Source: Phycisphaera sp.
GTDB taxonomy: Bacteria; Planctomycetota; Phycisphaerae; Phycisphaerales; Phycisphaeraceae
Assembly: GCA_016125215.1 (NCBI GenBank)
Contig: WGMF01000015.1
Location: forward strand, 62,001-126,000
Reading direction: 5' to 3'
Length of the DNA stretch: 64,000 nt
The position numbers and the translations under genes were made by a program. The first letter of the stretch is position 1, and each line of letters begins with the position of its first letter. Positions 53,367-61,078 of this stretch are shown piece by piece. The notes beneath the pieces were generated by a model. That model did no database searches, was not told the origin of the DNA, and saw only the letters and a program-made list of their open reading frames with translations.

Positions 53367-54710
53367 ATGACCATGACCGTGAGTGTCACGCCCGGCGCAC
53401 GAATAAGTGAAAGCCTGTCCATCAACCGGTGGCGGCTCGGGGGCGATCGACCACCTGCACAGGATGAGGTCCACCCTGCCATCCGCAGATGCTTCGACGG
53501 CGACGTGGAGTTCGAGGCCTTCGGCAGGCCGCACCAGAACGACGTGGGCCAACCCATTGATTATCTGTTTGCCAACGCAAACGGCGAGACCTCGCCCGGC
53601 AAAGTCTTCGACCGCCTGCGATGGGGCGGGCAGTTTGTTTATGTCACGCCCGATCTGCGACAGGCGGACCACGTCTGTCGTGAGTTCCACGCGCGCGGCG
53701 GCTTTGTCGTCGAGCAGGGCCCGACGCCGGTGCGCACCGGGTGGATGGGTCTGCCGATCCCATGGGTGGGCAAACGGCTCTATTACTTTGTGGCTCGCAA
53801 GACCAGCCTCGTCCAGCCCGGCACGATGACCGAACGCTTCACCTTCGACGTGCAACTGAGCAAGCTGCGCCACAGCGACGAAGCCAATGGCGGGTATGCC
53901 GTGCTCAAGCAGGTGCCCACGTGGAAGAGCGTCCACGAACGCCTGACGCAGCGCTTCCCCGACCAGGATTTCCAGTCGATCGCCGACCGGGCACACAAGC
54001 TCGTCGACCACGTCTTCCCCGTCTTCCTCACGCGCGAGGCGGCATTTTTGCAACTGCTCCAGCGCGACCTGCCCGAGGCCTACCGGCACCGCGTGCCGAC
54101 CCTGATCGGCATGGAAAAAGACGAGCGGGGCTTCGTCCGCAAGCTCACCATGAACTGGCTGCGCCTCGGCGGGCCCAAGCTTCCCCAACTCGAGTTTGCC
54201 AGGCAGGCTTCCGACCTGTTGCGCGTCCTGCACGACCAGGTCAAGATCGTCCACCTCGACCTGCGCCTCGACAACGTCGTCATCACGCCCGGCGGGGTCG
54301 GGTTCGTCGACTTCGGCTCGGCGGTCCGCATCGGCGAAGACCTCTCCAAAAGCCCGATGCTCCAGACGCTCTTCGACGGCATGATGAGCACCTCGCAGAT
54401 CCAGCGCCTGCTCGGGCGCATGAAACGATCGGGCCAGATCACCGCACGCTTCATCACCGACAGCCACGGCAAGGTCGACAAGGCCATCGACCTGTTCTAC
54501 CTCGCCATGCAGATGAGCCACCCGCACGGCAACCCCGACCTCGTCTCCCTTATCGACTACACCGCCGACAGCGACACCGCACGCAGGCTCTCGCTCCTGA
54601 CCGACGCGGTCCTGCGACCCAAAGACCCCGACCGCCCCATCTACCACAGCGCCCAGGACATCCTCAGCGGAATCATCCGCATCCAGGACAAGCTGCTCCA
54701 GGCCGCGTAG
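53367..54710 (+). CDS. Protein kinase-like protein with an unassigned N-terminal domain
   Basis: This 447-residue protein has kinase-fold landmarks in its C-terminal two thirds: VHLDLRLDNVVI (catalytic loop, with HLDLRLDN for HRDLKPxN) and VGFVDFGSAVRIG (DFG). AYR..LIGMEKDERGFVRKLTMNW is ahead of them. The first 150 residues (PGKVFDRLRWGGQFVYVTPD) resemble a shortened methyltransferase-like fold, but I cannot assign it. A glycine-rich loop is not clear, so activity is open; lipopolysaccharide kinase-like or Fructosamine-kinase-like families are alternatives. It lies 71 bp before mutS and may be co-transcribed with it. Confidence 0.65.
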   Translation: MTMTVSVTPGARISESLSINRWRLGGDRPPAQDEVHPAIRRCFDGDVEFEAFGRPHQNDVGQPIDYLFANANGETSPGKVFDRLRWGGQFVYVTPDLRQADHVCREFHARGGFVVEQGPTPVRTGWMGLPIPWVGKRLYYFVARKTSLVQPGTMTERFTFDVQLSKLRHSDEANGGYAVLKQVPTWKSVHERLTQRFPDQDFQSIADRAHKLVDHVFPVFLTREAAFLQLLQRDLPEAYRHRVPTLIGMEKDERGFVRKLTMNWLRLGGPKLPQLEFARQASDLLRVLHDQVKIVHLDLRLDNVVITPGGVGFVDFGSAVRIGEDLSKSPMLQTLFDGMMSTSQIQRLLGRMKRSGQITARFITDSHGKVDKAIDLFYLAMQMSHPHGNPDLVSLIDYTADSDTARRLSLLTDAVLRPKDPDRPIYHSAQDILSGIIRIQDKLLQAA

Positions 54711-54781
54711 GGGTCGCCCCATCTCACCCCGGCCCGCACCGCGCTTGGCGTCACGCACAGCCGGGCGGTTAAACTTGGCCT

Positions 54782-57460
54782 ATGCCCGCCAAGCTAAGCG
54801 AAGACACCCCCGCGATGAGGCAGTACCGTCTCTTCAAGGAGCGCCACCCCGAGTGCGTGCTCTTCTTCCGCATGGGCGACTTCTACGAGATGTTCCACGA
54901 CGACGCCAAACTGGCGCACCGCGTGCTAGGCGTCACGCTCACGCAGCGCACCGAGGGCGTCCCGATGGCCGGCGTGCCTTACCACTCGGTCGAGGGCTAC
55001 CTCCGCCGAATGATCGAGGCCGGCTACCGCGTCGCGGTGTGCGACCAGGTCGAAGACGCCGCCAAGGCCACGGGCGCGGTGGTCAGACGTGATGTCACAA
55101 GGGTCATCACCCCCGGGACGCTGACCGATGAGTCGCTGCTCGACGAGGGGCGGGAGAACCCGCTGGCGGCGGTGGTGGTCGAGGGCGATCAATGTCACCT
55201 CGCCTGGGCGGAGCTGAGCACGGGTGCGTTTTGCGTGACCTCGGTTGAGTCTAATCAATTGTCAGATACGCTGGCACGCATCGCCCCCGGCGAGTTGCTC
55301 GTGCGTGACGACCAGCACGAGGCGATTTCCGCAAAGCTCGCCGCCTCCTCCGTCCCGCTCACCAGGCGGCCGGCCTGGCAGTTCCGCCCCCCGGAAGCGT
55401 CGCAACAACTCAAAAAGCAATTCCACGTTGCCACGCTCGAGGGCTTTGGCCTGACCGATGACGACCCGCTGGTTTCACCCGCCGGGGCGGTCGTCGCGTA
55501 CCTGCTCGAAACCCAGTGCGCCCCGGAAGAGGGCCCTCAAAAGGACCGCGTGTTACCCCACCTCCGCCCGCCGGTGCGTGTGCGCCACGACGATTACCTG
55601 CTCATCGACGAGACCTCCCTGCGCAGCCTCGAGATCGAACGCACCACCCGCTCGGGCCAGACGGATCACACCTTGTTAGGCGTCTTCCTCAAGAGCGTCG
55701 TGCACGGCGAGGGGGGCTGCCGGACCGCCCTTGGCAAACGCACGCTCAGACACTTTCTCTGTTTCCCCCTGCGCGACCCCCGGAAGATTGAAGAGAGGCA
55801 AAATGTCGTGGCGTCCCTGGTGGACGACGCCCGCTTCCGGGGGGAGTTGAGCGGGGCGCTCGACAGCGTGCAGGACGTGCAGCGCATCGCCGCCCGCGTC
55901 GGCGTCAACCGCGCCACGCCGCGCGACCTTGTCGCATTGGGCAGGAGCGTGGCCCAGGCCCGGAAACTGGCGGACCTTCTCGACCAGCGACCGACCGTCA
56001 GGTCTTATTACGAATCACTCACCGCGCTCGTGGGCGAACTCGACCCGTTCGCAAAATCGATCACCGACGCCTGTGTCGATTCGCCCCCGGCACACCTGCG
56101 TGACGGCGGGCTCTTCAAGGACGGTCACGACGCCCAGCTCGACGAGTCGCGCCTGCTCCAGCGCGACAGCCACGCCTGGCTGGCCCGGTATCAGAAACAG
56201 CTCGTCGACGCCTCGGGTATCCCCTCGCTCAAGGTCGGGTATAACAAAGTGTTTGGGTACTACATCGAGGTCACCGCCGCCCACCGCGACAAGGTGGATG
56301 CGGCCCTTGAAAACGCGGGGGAAAACCTCCGGGGGTGGCACCGCAAGCAAACCCTCAAGAACACCGAGCGCTTTATCACCGACGAACTCAAGACCTTCGA
56401 GGGCAAGGTGCTCGGCGCCCAGTCGCAGGCGATCGCGCGCGAGCAGGAGCTTTTTACTCAGTTGTGCGAACAGGCGAGCGGAAAGCTCGACGCCCTGCAC
56501 CGTTTTGCGGTGGCGGTGGGTGAACTCGATGCCCTGTCGTGCTTTGCCCACCGGGCTGCGCGCAAGCGTTACGTCCGCCCGACCCTTGTGGCACAGCCGG
56601 TCCTCGACATCCGGGCCGGCCGCCACCCCGTGCTGGACGAACTGCTGGGCGACCGCTTCGTCGCAAACGATGTCCAACTCGGTGATGCCGATGCAGCCAC
56701 TTTGGCCCTCATCACCGGCCCGAACATGGCCGGCAAGAGCACGTTCATCCGTCAAGCGGCCCTGCTCACGCTGCTGGCCCACACCGGCTCCTTCGTCCCC
56801 GCACAGTCCGCGACCGTCGGCCTGTGCGACCGCATCTTCACACGCATCGGCGCGTCGGACGAGCTCCACGCCGGCCAGTCCACCTTTATGGTTGAGATGA
56901 CCGAGACCGCCCACATCTGCCACCACGCCACCCCCGGAAGTCTGGTCATCCTGGATGAGATCGGCCGCGGGACTTCGACGCTCGACGGGCTTTCGCTCGC
57001 ATGGGCCATCACGGAGCACCTCGCCGCGCGGGGGTGCCGCACGCTGTTTGCCACGCACTACCACGAGATCACCGCGCTGGCGGATGAGCTTCCGGGGGTG
57101 ATGAACCTCAACGTGACCGTGCGCGAGTGGCAGGACCAGGTGGTGTTCCTCCACCGCATCGCCCCCGGAAGGGCGGACAAGAGTTACGGCATCCACGTCG
57201 CACGGATCGCCGGCCTACCCCCGGAAGTCGTCAAGCGGGCTGACCAACTGCTTGCGCAGCTCGAGGTCAATCACCGTGAGGCCCAGTCGCACGTGACCGC
57301 GGCGGTGAAAAAGGCGCGTGACGCAGCCCAGATGTCGCTCTTTACCGAGTACGTCGAGCACCCGGCGATGGAGGCGCTGCGCAAGCTCGACCTCAACTCG
57401 GTATCGCCGATGCAGGCGTTTGAATGGCTGCGGCGGTTACGCGAGCAACTGGAGAGATGA
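54782..57460 (+). CDS. mutS: DNA mismatch repair protein MutS
   Basis: This 892-residue mismatch-recognition ATPase has the N-terminal mismatch wedge GDFYEMFHDDAKLAHRVLG (the F-x-E motif near residue 39), a connector and core domain, and the ATPase domain. Walker A is GPNMAGKST, Walker B is SLVILDEIGRGTSTLDG, and FATHYHEIT follows. SYGIHVARIAGLP and a helix-turn-helix at the end complete it. Length agrees with E. coli MutS (853). The gene contains six exact copies of CCCCCGGAAG or its complement. The 3' end overlaps the convergent zinc-ribbon gene by 68 bp. Confidence 0.97.
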   Translation: MPAKLSEDTPAMRQYRLFKERHPECVLFFRMGDFYEMFHDDAKLAHRVLGVTLTQRTEGVPMAGVPYHSVEGYLRRMIEAGYRVAVCDQVEDAAKATGAVVRRDVTRVITPGTLTDESLLDEGRENPLAAVVVEGDQCHLAWAELSTGAFCVTSVESNQLSDTLARIAPGELLVRDDQHEAISAKLAASSVPLTRRPAWQFRPPEASQQLKKQFHVATLEGFGLTDDDPLVSPAGAVVAYLLETQCAPEEGPQKDRVLPHLRPPVRVRHDDYLLIDETSLRSLEIERTTRSGQTDHTLLGVFLKSVVHGEGGCRTALGKRTLRHFLCFPLRDPRKIEERQNVVASLVDDARFRGELSGALDSVQDVQRIAARVGVNRATPRDLVALGRSVAQARKLADLLDQRPTVRSYYESLTALVGELDPFAKSITDACVDSPPAHLRDGGLFKDGHDAQLDESRLLQRDSHAWLARYQKQLVDASGIPSLKVGYNKVFGYYIEVTAAHRDKVDAALENAGENLRGWHRKQTLKNTERFITDELKTFEGKVLGAQSQAIAREQELFTQLCEQASGKLDALHRFAVAVGELDALSCFAHRAARKRYVRPTLVAQPVLDIRAGRHPVLDELLGDRFVANDVQLGDADAATLALITGPNMAGKSTFIRQAALLTLLAHTGSFVPAQSATVGLCDRIFTRIGASDELHAGQSTFMVEMTETAHICHHATPGSLVILDEIGRGTSTLDGLSLAWAITEHLAARGCRTLFATHYHEITALADELPGVMNLNVTVREWQDQVVFLHRIAPGRADKSYGIHVARIAGLPPEVVKRADQLLAQLEVNHREAQSHVTAAVKKARDAAQMSLFTEYVEHPAMEALRKLDLNSVSPMQAFEWLRRLREQLER

Positions 57461-58349
57461 CGAGTTTGCGTAGTGCGTGGAGCAGTCGGGAGAGGTGGAC
57501 GATGGCGATGATGCACAAGACCGCCAGCGCGAGGTAGCCGATGCCGATGACCCAGAGGCAGCCCATGGCGATCATCTCGCTAAACCGCTGGTCGAGCGAG
57601 CCCATGATCCACGCGGTGATGTACGCGCTGACCATGCCGACGATGACCGATGCGATGGCGTAACCGGTGCGTCGGATGTGCCGCATGAGGTCCGGCCGAC
57701 CGATGTCGCAGCACAGGGTCGAGAGCCAGCGCTGCATGAAGAAAACCGCGGGGCAGCGTGTGGCAAAGACCAGGCCTGTGAAGACGAAGATGCCCACGAC
57801 CATGTAGTCGCTTTCGCGCAGGATCACGGTCACGGTAACCATCATGAGAAAGACCCCCATGCACAGGAAGTTGAGGCCCGTGGCAACGAGCAGGGGCGGG
57901 GACCTGAGTTTGGCGTAGCGGCCGTGTTCGGCCAGGCGTGCGAGGAAGACCGCGCCGAGAAGCCAGAGCACGTGTTCAGTCCCGACCCAGAGGACAAAGA
58001 GCACCAGCGCCAGTTCCTCGATGGCCGCACCCGCAAAGAGTGTGAGCACCGAGGTCAGCGTCAGGCTGACACTAATCAATAGAAAGAGCGTCGCCCACCA
58101 CGCGATATTTTTAGACCTCTGCCCGCCGAGCATCACGCGACCGGGGAAGAAGGCGCTCCGCACCATCTCACCACATTCCGAGCAGTTCCCGTCCCGGTGC
58201 TGCCCGCGCAGGTTGTACCCGCACCCCATGCAGTAAAGGTCGCGGTCGAGGGTTTCGGATGGGTTCAGTGTTTCGATCATCTCTTCGTCACGCAAGCTGT
58301 CGGGGTCGAACCATTGTACCCGTGCCCCCCAGTTTCCATCTGCGTTCAT
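57393..58349 (-). CDS. Membrane protein with N-terminal zinc ribbon
   Basis: This 318-residue protein has a zinc ribbon CMGCGYNLRG...CSECG (residues about 40-60) followed by five or six transmembrane helices. The wording CxxCGYNLRG is common in many Phycisphaerae membrane proteins of unknown function. The start at 58349 overlaps the tmk stop by 4 bp (ATGA), so coupled translation is likely. The first residues MNADG are coded by a GATGAACG-type repeat; M24 (58280) is an alternative start. The 3' end lies inside the mutS coding end. Confidence 0.75.
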   Translation of the reverse strand: MNADGNWGARVQWFDPDSLRDEEMIETLNPSETLDRDLYCMGCGYNLRGQHRDGNCSECGEMVRSAFFPGRVMLGGQRSKNIAWWATLFLLISVSLTLTSVLTLFAGAAIEELALVLFVLWVGTEHVLWLLGAVFLARLAEHGRYAKLRSPPLLVATGLNFLCMGVFLMMVTVTVILRESDYMVVGIFVFTGLVFATRCPAVFFMQRWLSTLCCDIGRPDLMRHIRRTGYAIASVIVGMVSAYITAWIMGSLDQRFSEMIAMGCLWVIGIGYLALAVLCIIAIVHLSRLLHALRKLVISPVARVTAAAIQTPASAIPS

Positions 58350-59020
58350 CGGCGTACATCGGCGGCTAGTCGGCTCTTCGCCAGCCCGTCGAGCAGCCTT
58401 ACATACACCGTGTCCGCGTCGGCGGTGGCGTCGATCACGAGGTAACGCGCCGGGTCGCTCGCGGCCTGATCGAGGTAGCCTTGGCGCACCATTTTGTGGT
58501 AATCGTTACCGCGCTGTTCGATGCGGTCGAGCAGGGGGTTGAGGCGTTTGGCCGCCGTCTCGCCATCGACATCGAACACGACCACGAGGTCGGGCCAGGT
58601 CTGTTGCAACGCGACCTGCCCGACGCGCAAGATATCGGCGATCGGCAGCCCGCCGGCGGCGCCTTGATAGGCCAGGGTCGAACTGATGAAACGGTCAGCC
58701 AGGACGAGTTGGCCCTTTTGCAGCGCGGGGTTGATGCGCTGGGCGATGAGTTGTGCCCGGCTGGCCATGTAGAGCAGCATCTCGCAGCGCATGTCCATGT
58801 CGTCGTTGGCCGGGTCGAGCAGGACCTGTCGGATGTGCTCGCCGATGGACGTGCCGCCGGGCTCGCGGACCTCGCAGACCTCGACGCCGTGCTCTTGCAT
58901 GAACTTCATGAAGCGTCGGAACTGCGTGGACTTGCCCGAGCCATCGGGGCCATCGAAGACGATGAATCGCCCCCGGAAGAGTTGGGGCCAACGTGGTTGA
59001 GAATCGCGGACGGCGGTCAT
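58346..59020 (-). CDS. tmk: Thymidylate kinase
   Basis: This 224-residue enzyme phosphorylates dTMP to dTDP. It has the P-loop GPDGSGKST (residues 24-32), REPGGTSIGEHIR, DRFISSTLAYQGAAGG (DRY/H-like motif) and a LID segment. The motif DRF with F instead of DR[YH] is acceptable in the family. The stop codon lies in the GCCGATGTACGCCGATGAAC repeat, which also provides the start of the next gene. It is divergent to the methyltransferase gene. Confidence 0.93.
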   Translation of the reverse strand: MTAVRDSQPRWPQLFRGRFIVFDGPDGSGKSTQFRRFMKFMQEHGVEVCEVREPGGTSIGEHIRQVLLDPANDDMDMRCEMLLYMASRAQLIAQRINPALQKGQLVLADRFISSTLAYQGAAGGLPIADILRVGQVALQQTWPDLVVVFDVDGETAAKRLNPLLDRIEQRGNDYHKMVRQGYLDQAASDPARYLVIDATADADTVYVRLLDGLAKSRLAADVRR

Positions 59021-59084
59021 GCGGCAGAGGATATCGCGGCGGCGTAAAATGAGCCATCACGCCCGAGTTCCCGGTCGGCACGCC

Positions 59085-59717
59085 ATGACACAACACCCGA
59101 TCCACGACAACCCGCTCGATCCCTACCGCGCCGCGGTGGAAAAGCACGGTCCGTCGTTCGATGTCACGCTCTGGGCCAGCCGAAAGAGCCAGCGGCTGCG
59201 TTTCAAGGTCATCGCGCAGAGCGTGTATCTGTCGGGCAAGCGCATCCTCGACGCCGGCTGCTCGCGAGGGGATTTGGCGGCCTTTCTCATCAAGCACCGG
59301 GTCGCGTTTGAAAAATACATCGGGGTCGATGGCTTGCCGGGCGTGATCGACTTTGCACGGGGGCGCGGGCTGGAGCGTTGCGCGTTCCACACCGGCGATT
59401 TACTTGAAGACGCTGCGCTATGGAAGATCGGCGACCCGCAGGTCGTCGTGATCTCCGGCACGCTCAACACGATGAACGACGGACAGGTCGAGCGCGTGCT
59501 CAACCATGCGTGGGAGGCGGCAAGCCAGACGCTGGTGTTCAATTTTCTCTCCGACCGCCACGGCCCCAAGGCCCCCGAACAGCACTGGCCCGCACGCAGG
59601 CTCTCGACCATGAAACTCGTCGACTGGGCGCTGTCGAAGACCTACGACGTGACCTTGAAACAGGACTACTTCCGCCAGGGCCACGACGCGACGATCGTGA
59701 TGAAGAAGGCGGAGTAA
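59085..59717 (+). CDS. Class I SAM-dependent methyltransferase
   Basis: This 210-residue methyltransferase has motif I ILDAGCSRGDLAAFL, motif II region KYIGVDGLPGVID and the later VVVISGTLNTM. The substrate is unknown. ATG 59085 gives a start just ahead of the conserved part; ATG 59049 is possible and would add 12 residues. It ends with TAA 59715-59717, which is also the first part of the repeat unit TAACCGCCAAGACGCC that opens the next element. Confidence 0.8.
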   Translation: MTQHPIHDNPLDPYRAAVEKHGPSFDVTLWASRKSQRLRFKVIAQSVYLSGKRILDAGCSRGDLAAFLIKHRVAFEKYIGVDGLPGVIDFARGRGLERCAFHTGDLLEDAALWKIGDPQVVVISGTLNTMNDGQVERVLNHAWEAASQTLVFNFLSDRHGPKAPEQHWPARRLSTMKLVDWALSKTYDVTLKQDYFRQGHDATIVMKKAE

Positions 59718-60108
59718 CCGCCAAGACGCCGGGGACGCCAGGAGCAAAGGCATCAGACGGGATCACAGGATGTTGAGGATGGACAGGATCAGGAATTCAC
59801 CACAGAGGCACAGAGAGAAGCCCAGACGAGTTTAAGGACGTCGAACCTTAGAGCTTTACCGCAGAGAACGCAGAGGCCGCTGAGAAGATATTTCAGATAA
59901 CTTCAGCACGTATTCACAGCTTCTTCTCAGCGGCCTCTGCGTTCTCTGCGGCAAATTGTGAGATGATTATCCCCGGCACGCTCATCACACTGTTTTTCTC
60001 CGTGTTGTCTGCGATGAATTCCTGATCCTGTCCATCCTCAACATCCTGTTATCCTGTGTACTCCGGTCTTGGCGAACTTGGCGTCTTGGCGGTTAACCGG
60101 ATCGAACC
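59718..60108. repeat. Large nested inverted-repeat element with perfect arms
   Basis: The gap has no gene. Left half: CCGCCAAGACGCC tract (59718-59752), GGATG/GGATC tract, CACAGAGG tract, then CCGCAGAGAACGCAGAGG tract. The right half holds the same families in reverse order and orientation. Two pairs are perfect: 59766-59798 with 60016-60048 (33 bp) and 59859-59887 with 59923-59951 (29 bp), the latter around a 35-bp centre. The right end GGCGTCTTGGCGGTTAACC abuts the hydrolase gene, 16 bp before its ATG. Confidence 0.9.
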
Positions 60109-60963
60109 ATGTGGCGGAAGATACAAAGGATGCTGGCGGTCGTGGCGGTGACGGCGGGGGTGGGGTATTCGCTGTTTGCGATGGCGGGGTGCGTGTTGCA
60201 GGACGCGGTGCTGTTCCCGCGCAACATGGTCGGCCCTGTGTTGGGTGTCCCGAAGCTGCAGCCCGGGGTTGAGGTCTGGCACCGCGAGCTTGGCGGCGGC
60301 AAGGGTGAGGTGGAGGCGTGGTTTGCCCCGTGCAGCGCGGCGCTGCAGAGCAAACGACCGATGGTGGTTTTCGCCCACGGCAATGCGGAGTTGATCGACC
60401 ACCAGCAAGACCTCATCGAGCGCTACCACGCGCTGGGTGTGAGTGTGCTGCTCGTCGAGTTCCGCGGTTACGGGCGCAGCGGGGGGACGCCGTCGGAGAA
60501 GAATATCGTCGATGACTTTGTTTATTTCTATGACAAGGCTGTAACGCTCCCGGGGGTGGACGCGGACCACGTGGTGATCCACGGACGGTCGCTGGGCGGG
60601 GGCGTGGCGGCGCAGCTTGCGGCGCGTCGGCCGTGCTGTGCGTTGATCCTGCAGTCGACATTCCGCTCGGTGCCGTCGATGGGGGCGCGGATGTTCATGC
60701 CGTGGTTTATCTTCAGGCACACGTTCTATACCAACAAAGTGTTACCCAGCCTGAAGGTGCCCGTGTTGCTTGTGCACGGGCGGAGCGACGAGGTGATCCC
60801 CGTGGCGGAGTCCCGGTACTTGCACGCGCTATCGCCTACGTCGGAGCTTGTGGAGTTCGATTGTGGCCACAACGATTTCCCCGGCGGGCAGGGGGCGATG
60901 TTTTGGGAAGCGCTCGAGCGGACACTGGCCAAGGCGGGGGTCGAGGCCGAGGCAGGGGAATAG
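60109..60963 (+). CDS. Membrane-anchored alpha/beta hydrolase (BEM46/ABHD13-like)
   Basis: This 284-residue hydrolase has an N-terminal membrane segment (VVAVTAGVGYSLFAMAGCVL, possibly a lipobox AMAGC). The catalytic features are VFAHGNAELIDH, the elbow HGRSLGGGVA, the acid in HGRSDEVIPV and the final CGHNDFPGG histidine. The family hydrolyses esters or peptides at membranes; substrate unknown. The start codon follows directly on the right arm of the repeat element. A TAG stop is followed at once by another repeat. Confidence 0.87.
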   Translation: MWRKIQRMLAVVAVTAGVGYSLFAMAGCVLQDAVLFPRNMVGPVLGVPKLQPGVEVWHRELGGGKGEVEAWFAPCSAALQSKRPMVVFAHGNAELIDHQQDLIERYHALGVSVLLVEFRGYGRSGGTPSEKNIVDDFVYFYDKAVTLPGVDADHVVIHGRSLGGGVAAQLAARRPCCALILQSTFRSVPSMGARMFMPWFIFRHTFYTNKVLPSLKVPVLLVHGRSDEVIPVAESRYLHALSPTSELVEFDCGHNDFPGGQGAMFWEALERTLAKAGVEAEAGE

Positions 60964-61078
60964 CCGCCGATGAACGCCGATGAACGCAGATGGGGAAACT
61001 GAGGGGGACCCACCCGTCACCAGTCACCCGTCACCTGTCATCAGTTACCAGTCACCAATCACCAGTCACCAGTCACTA
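60964..61078. repeat. GATGAACGCC decamer tract and CCAGTCA heptamer array
   Basis: First part (60964-60993): GCCGATGAACGCCGATGAAC with 10-bp period, the inverse of the tract at 58342-58372. Second part (about 61013-61075): nine to ten successive 7-bp units close to CCAGTCA, such as CCCGTCA, CCAGTCA, CCTGTCA and CCAATCA. The heptamer array overlaps the 3' end of the ketosynthase gene. Confidence 0.88.

Noticed and set aside
58342-60993. Composite transposon bounded by the inverted GATGAACGCC tracts at 58342-58372 and 60964-60993
   Set aside because: The enclosed genes (tmk, methyltransferase, hydrolase) are ordinary chromosomal genes with no transposase, no target duplication is seen, and the same repeat types occur at many other borders.
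61013-61075. CRISPR-like array
   Set aside because: Units are 7 bp without spacers; no cas gene is in the window. The other repeat elements are also too short and degenerate.
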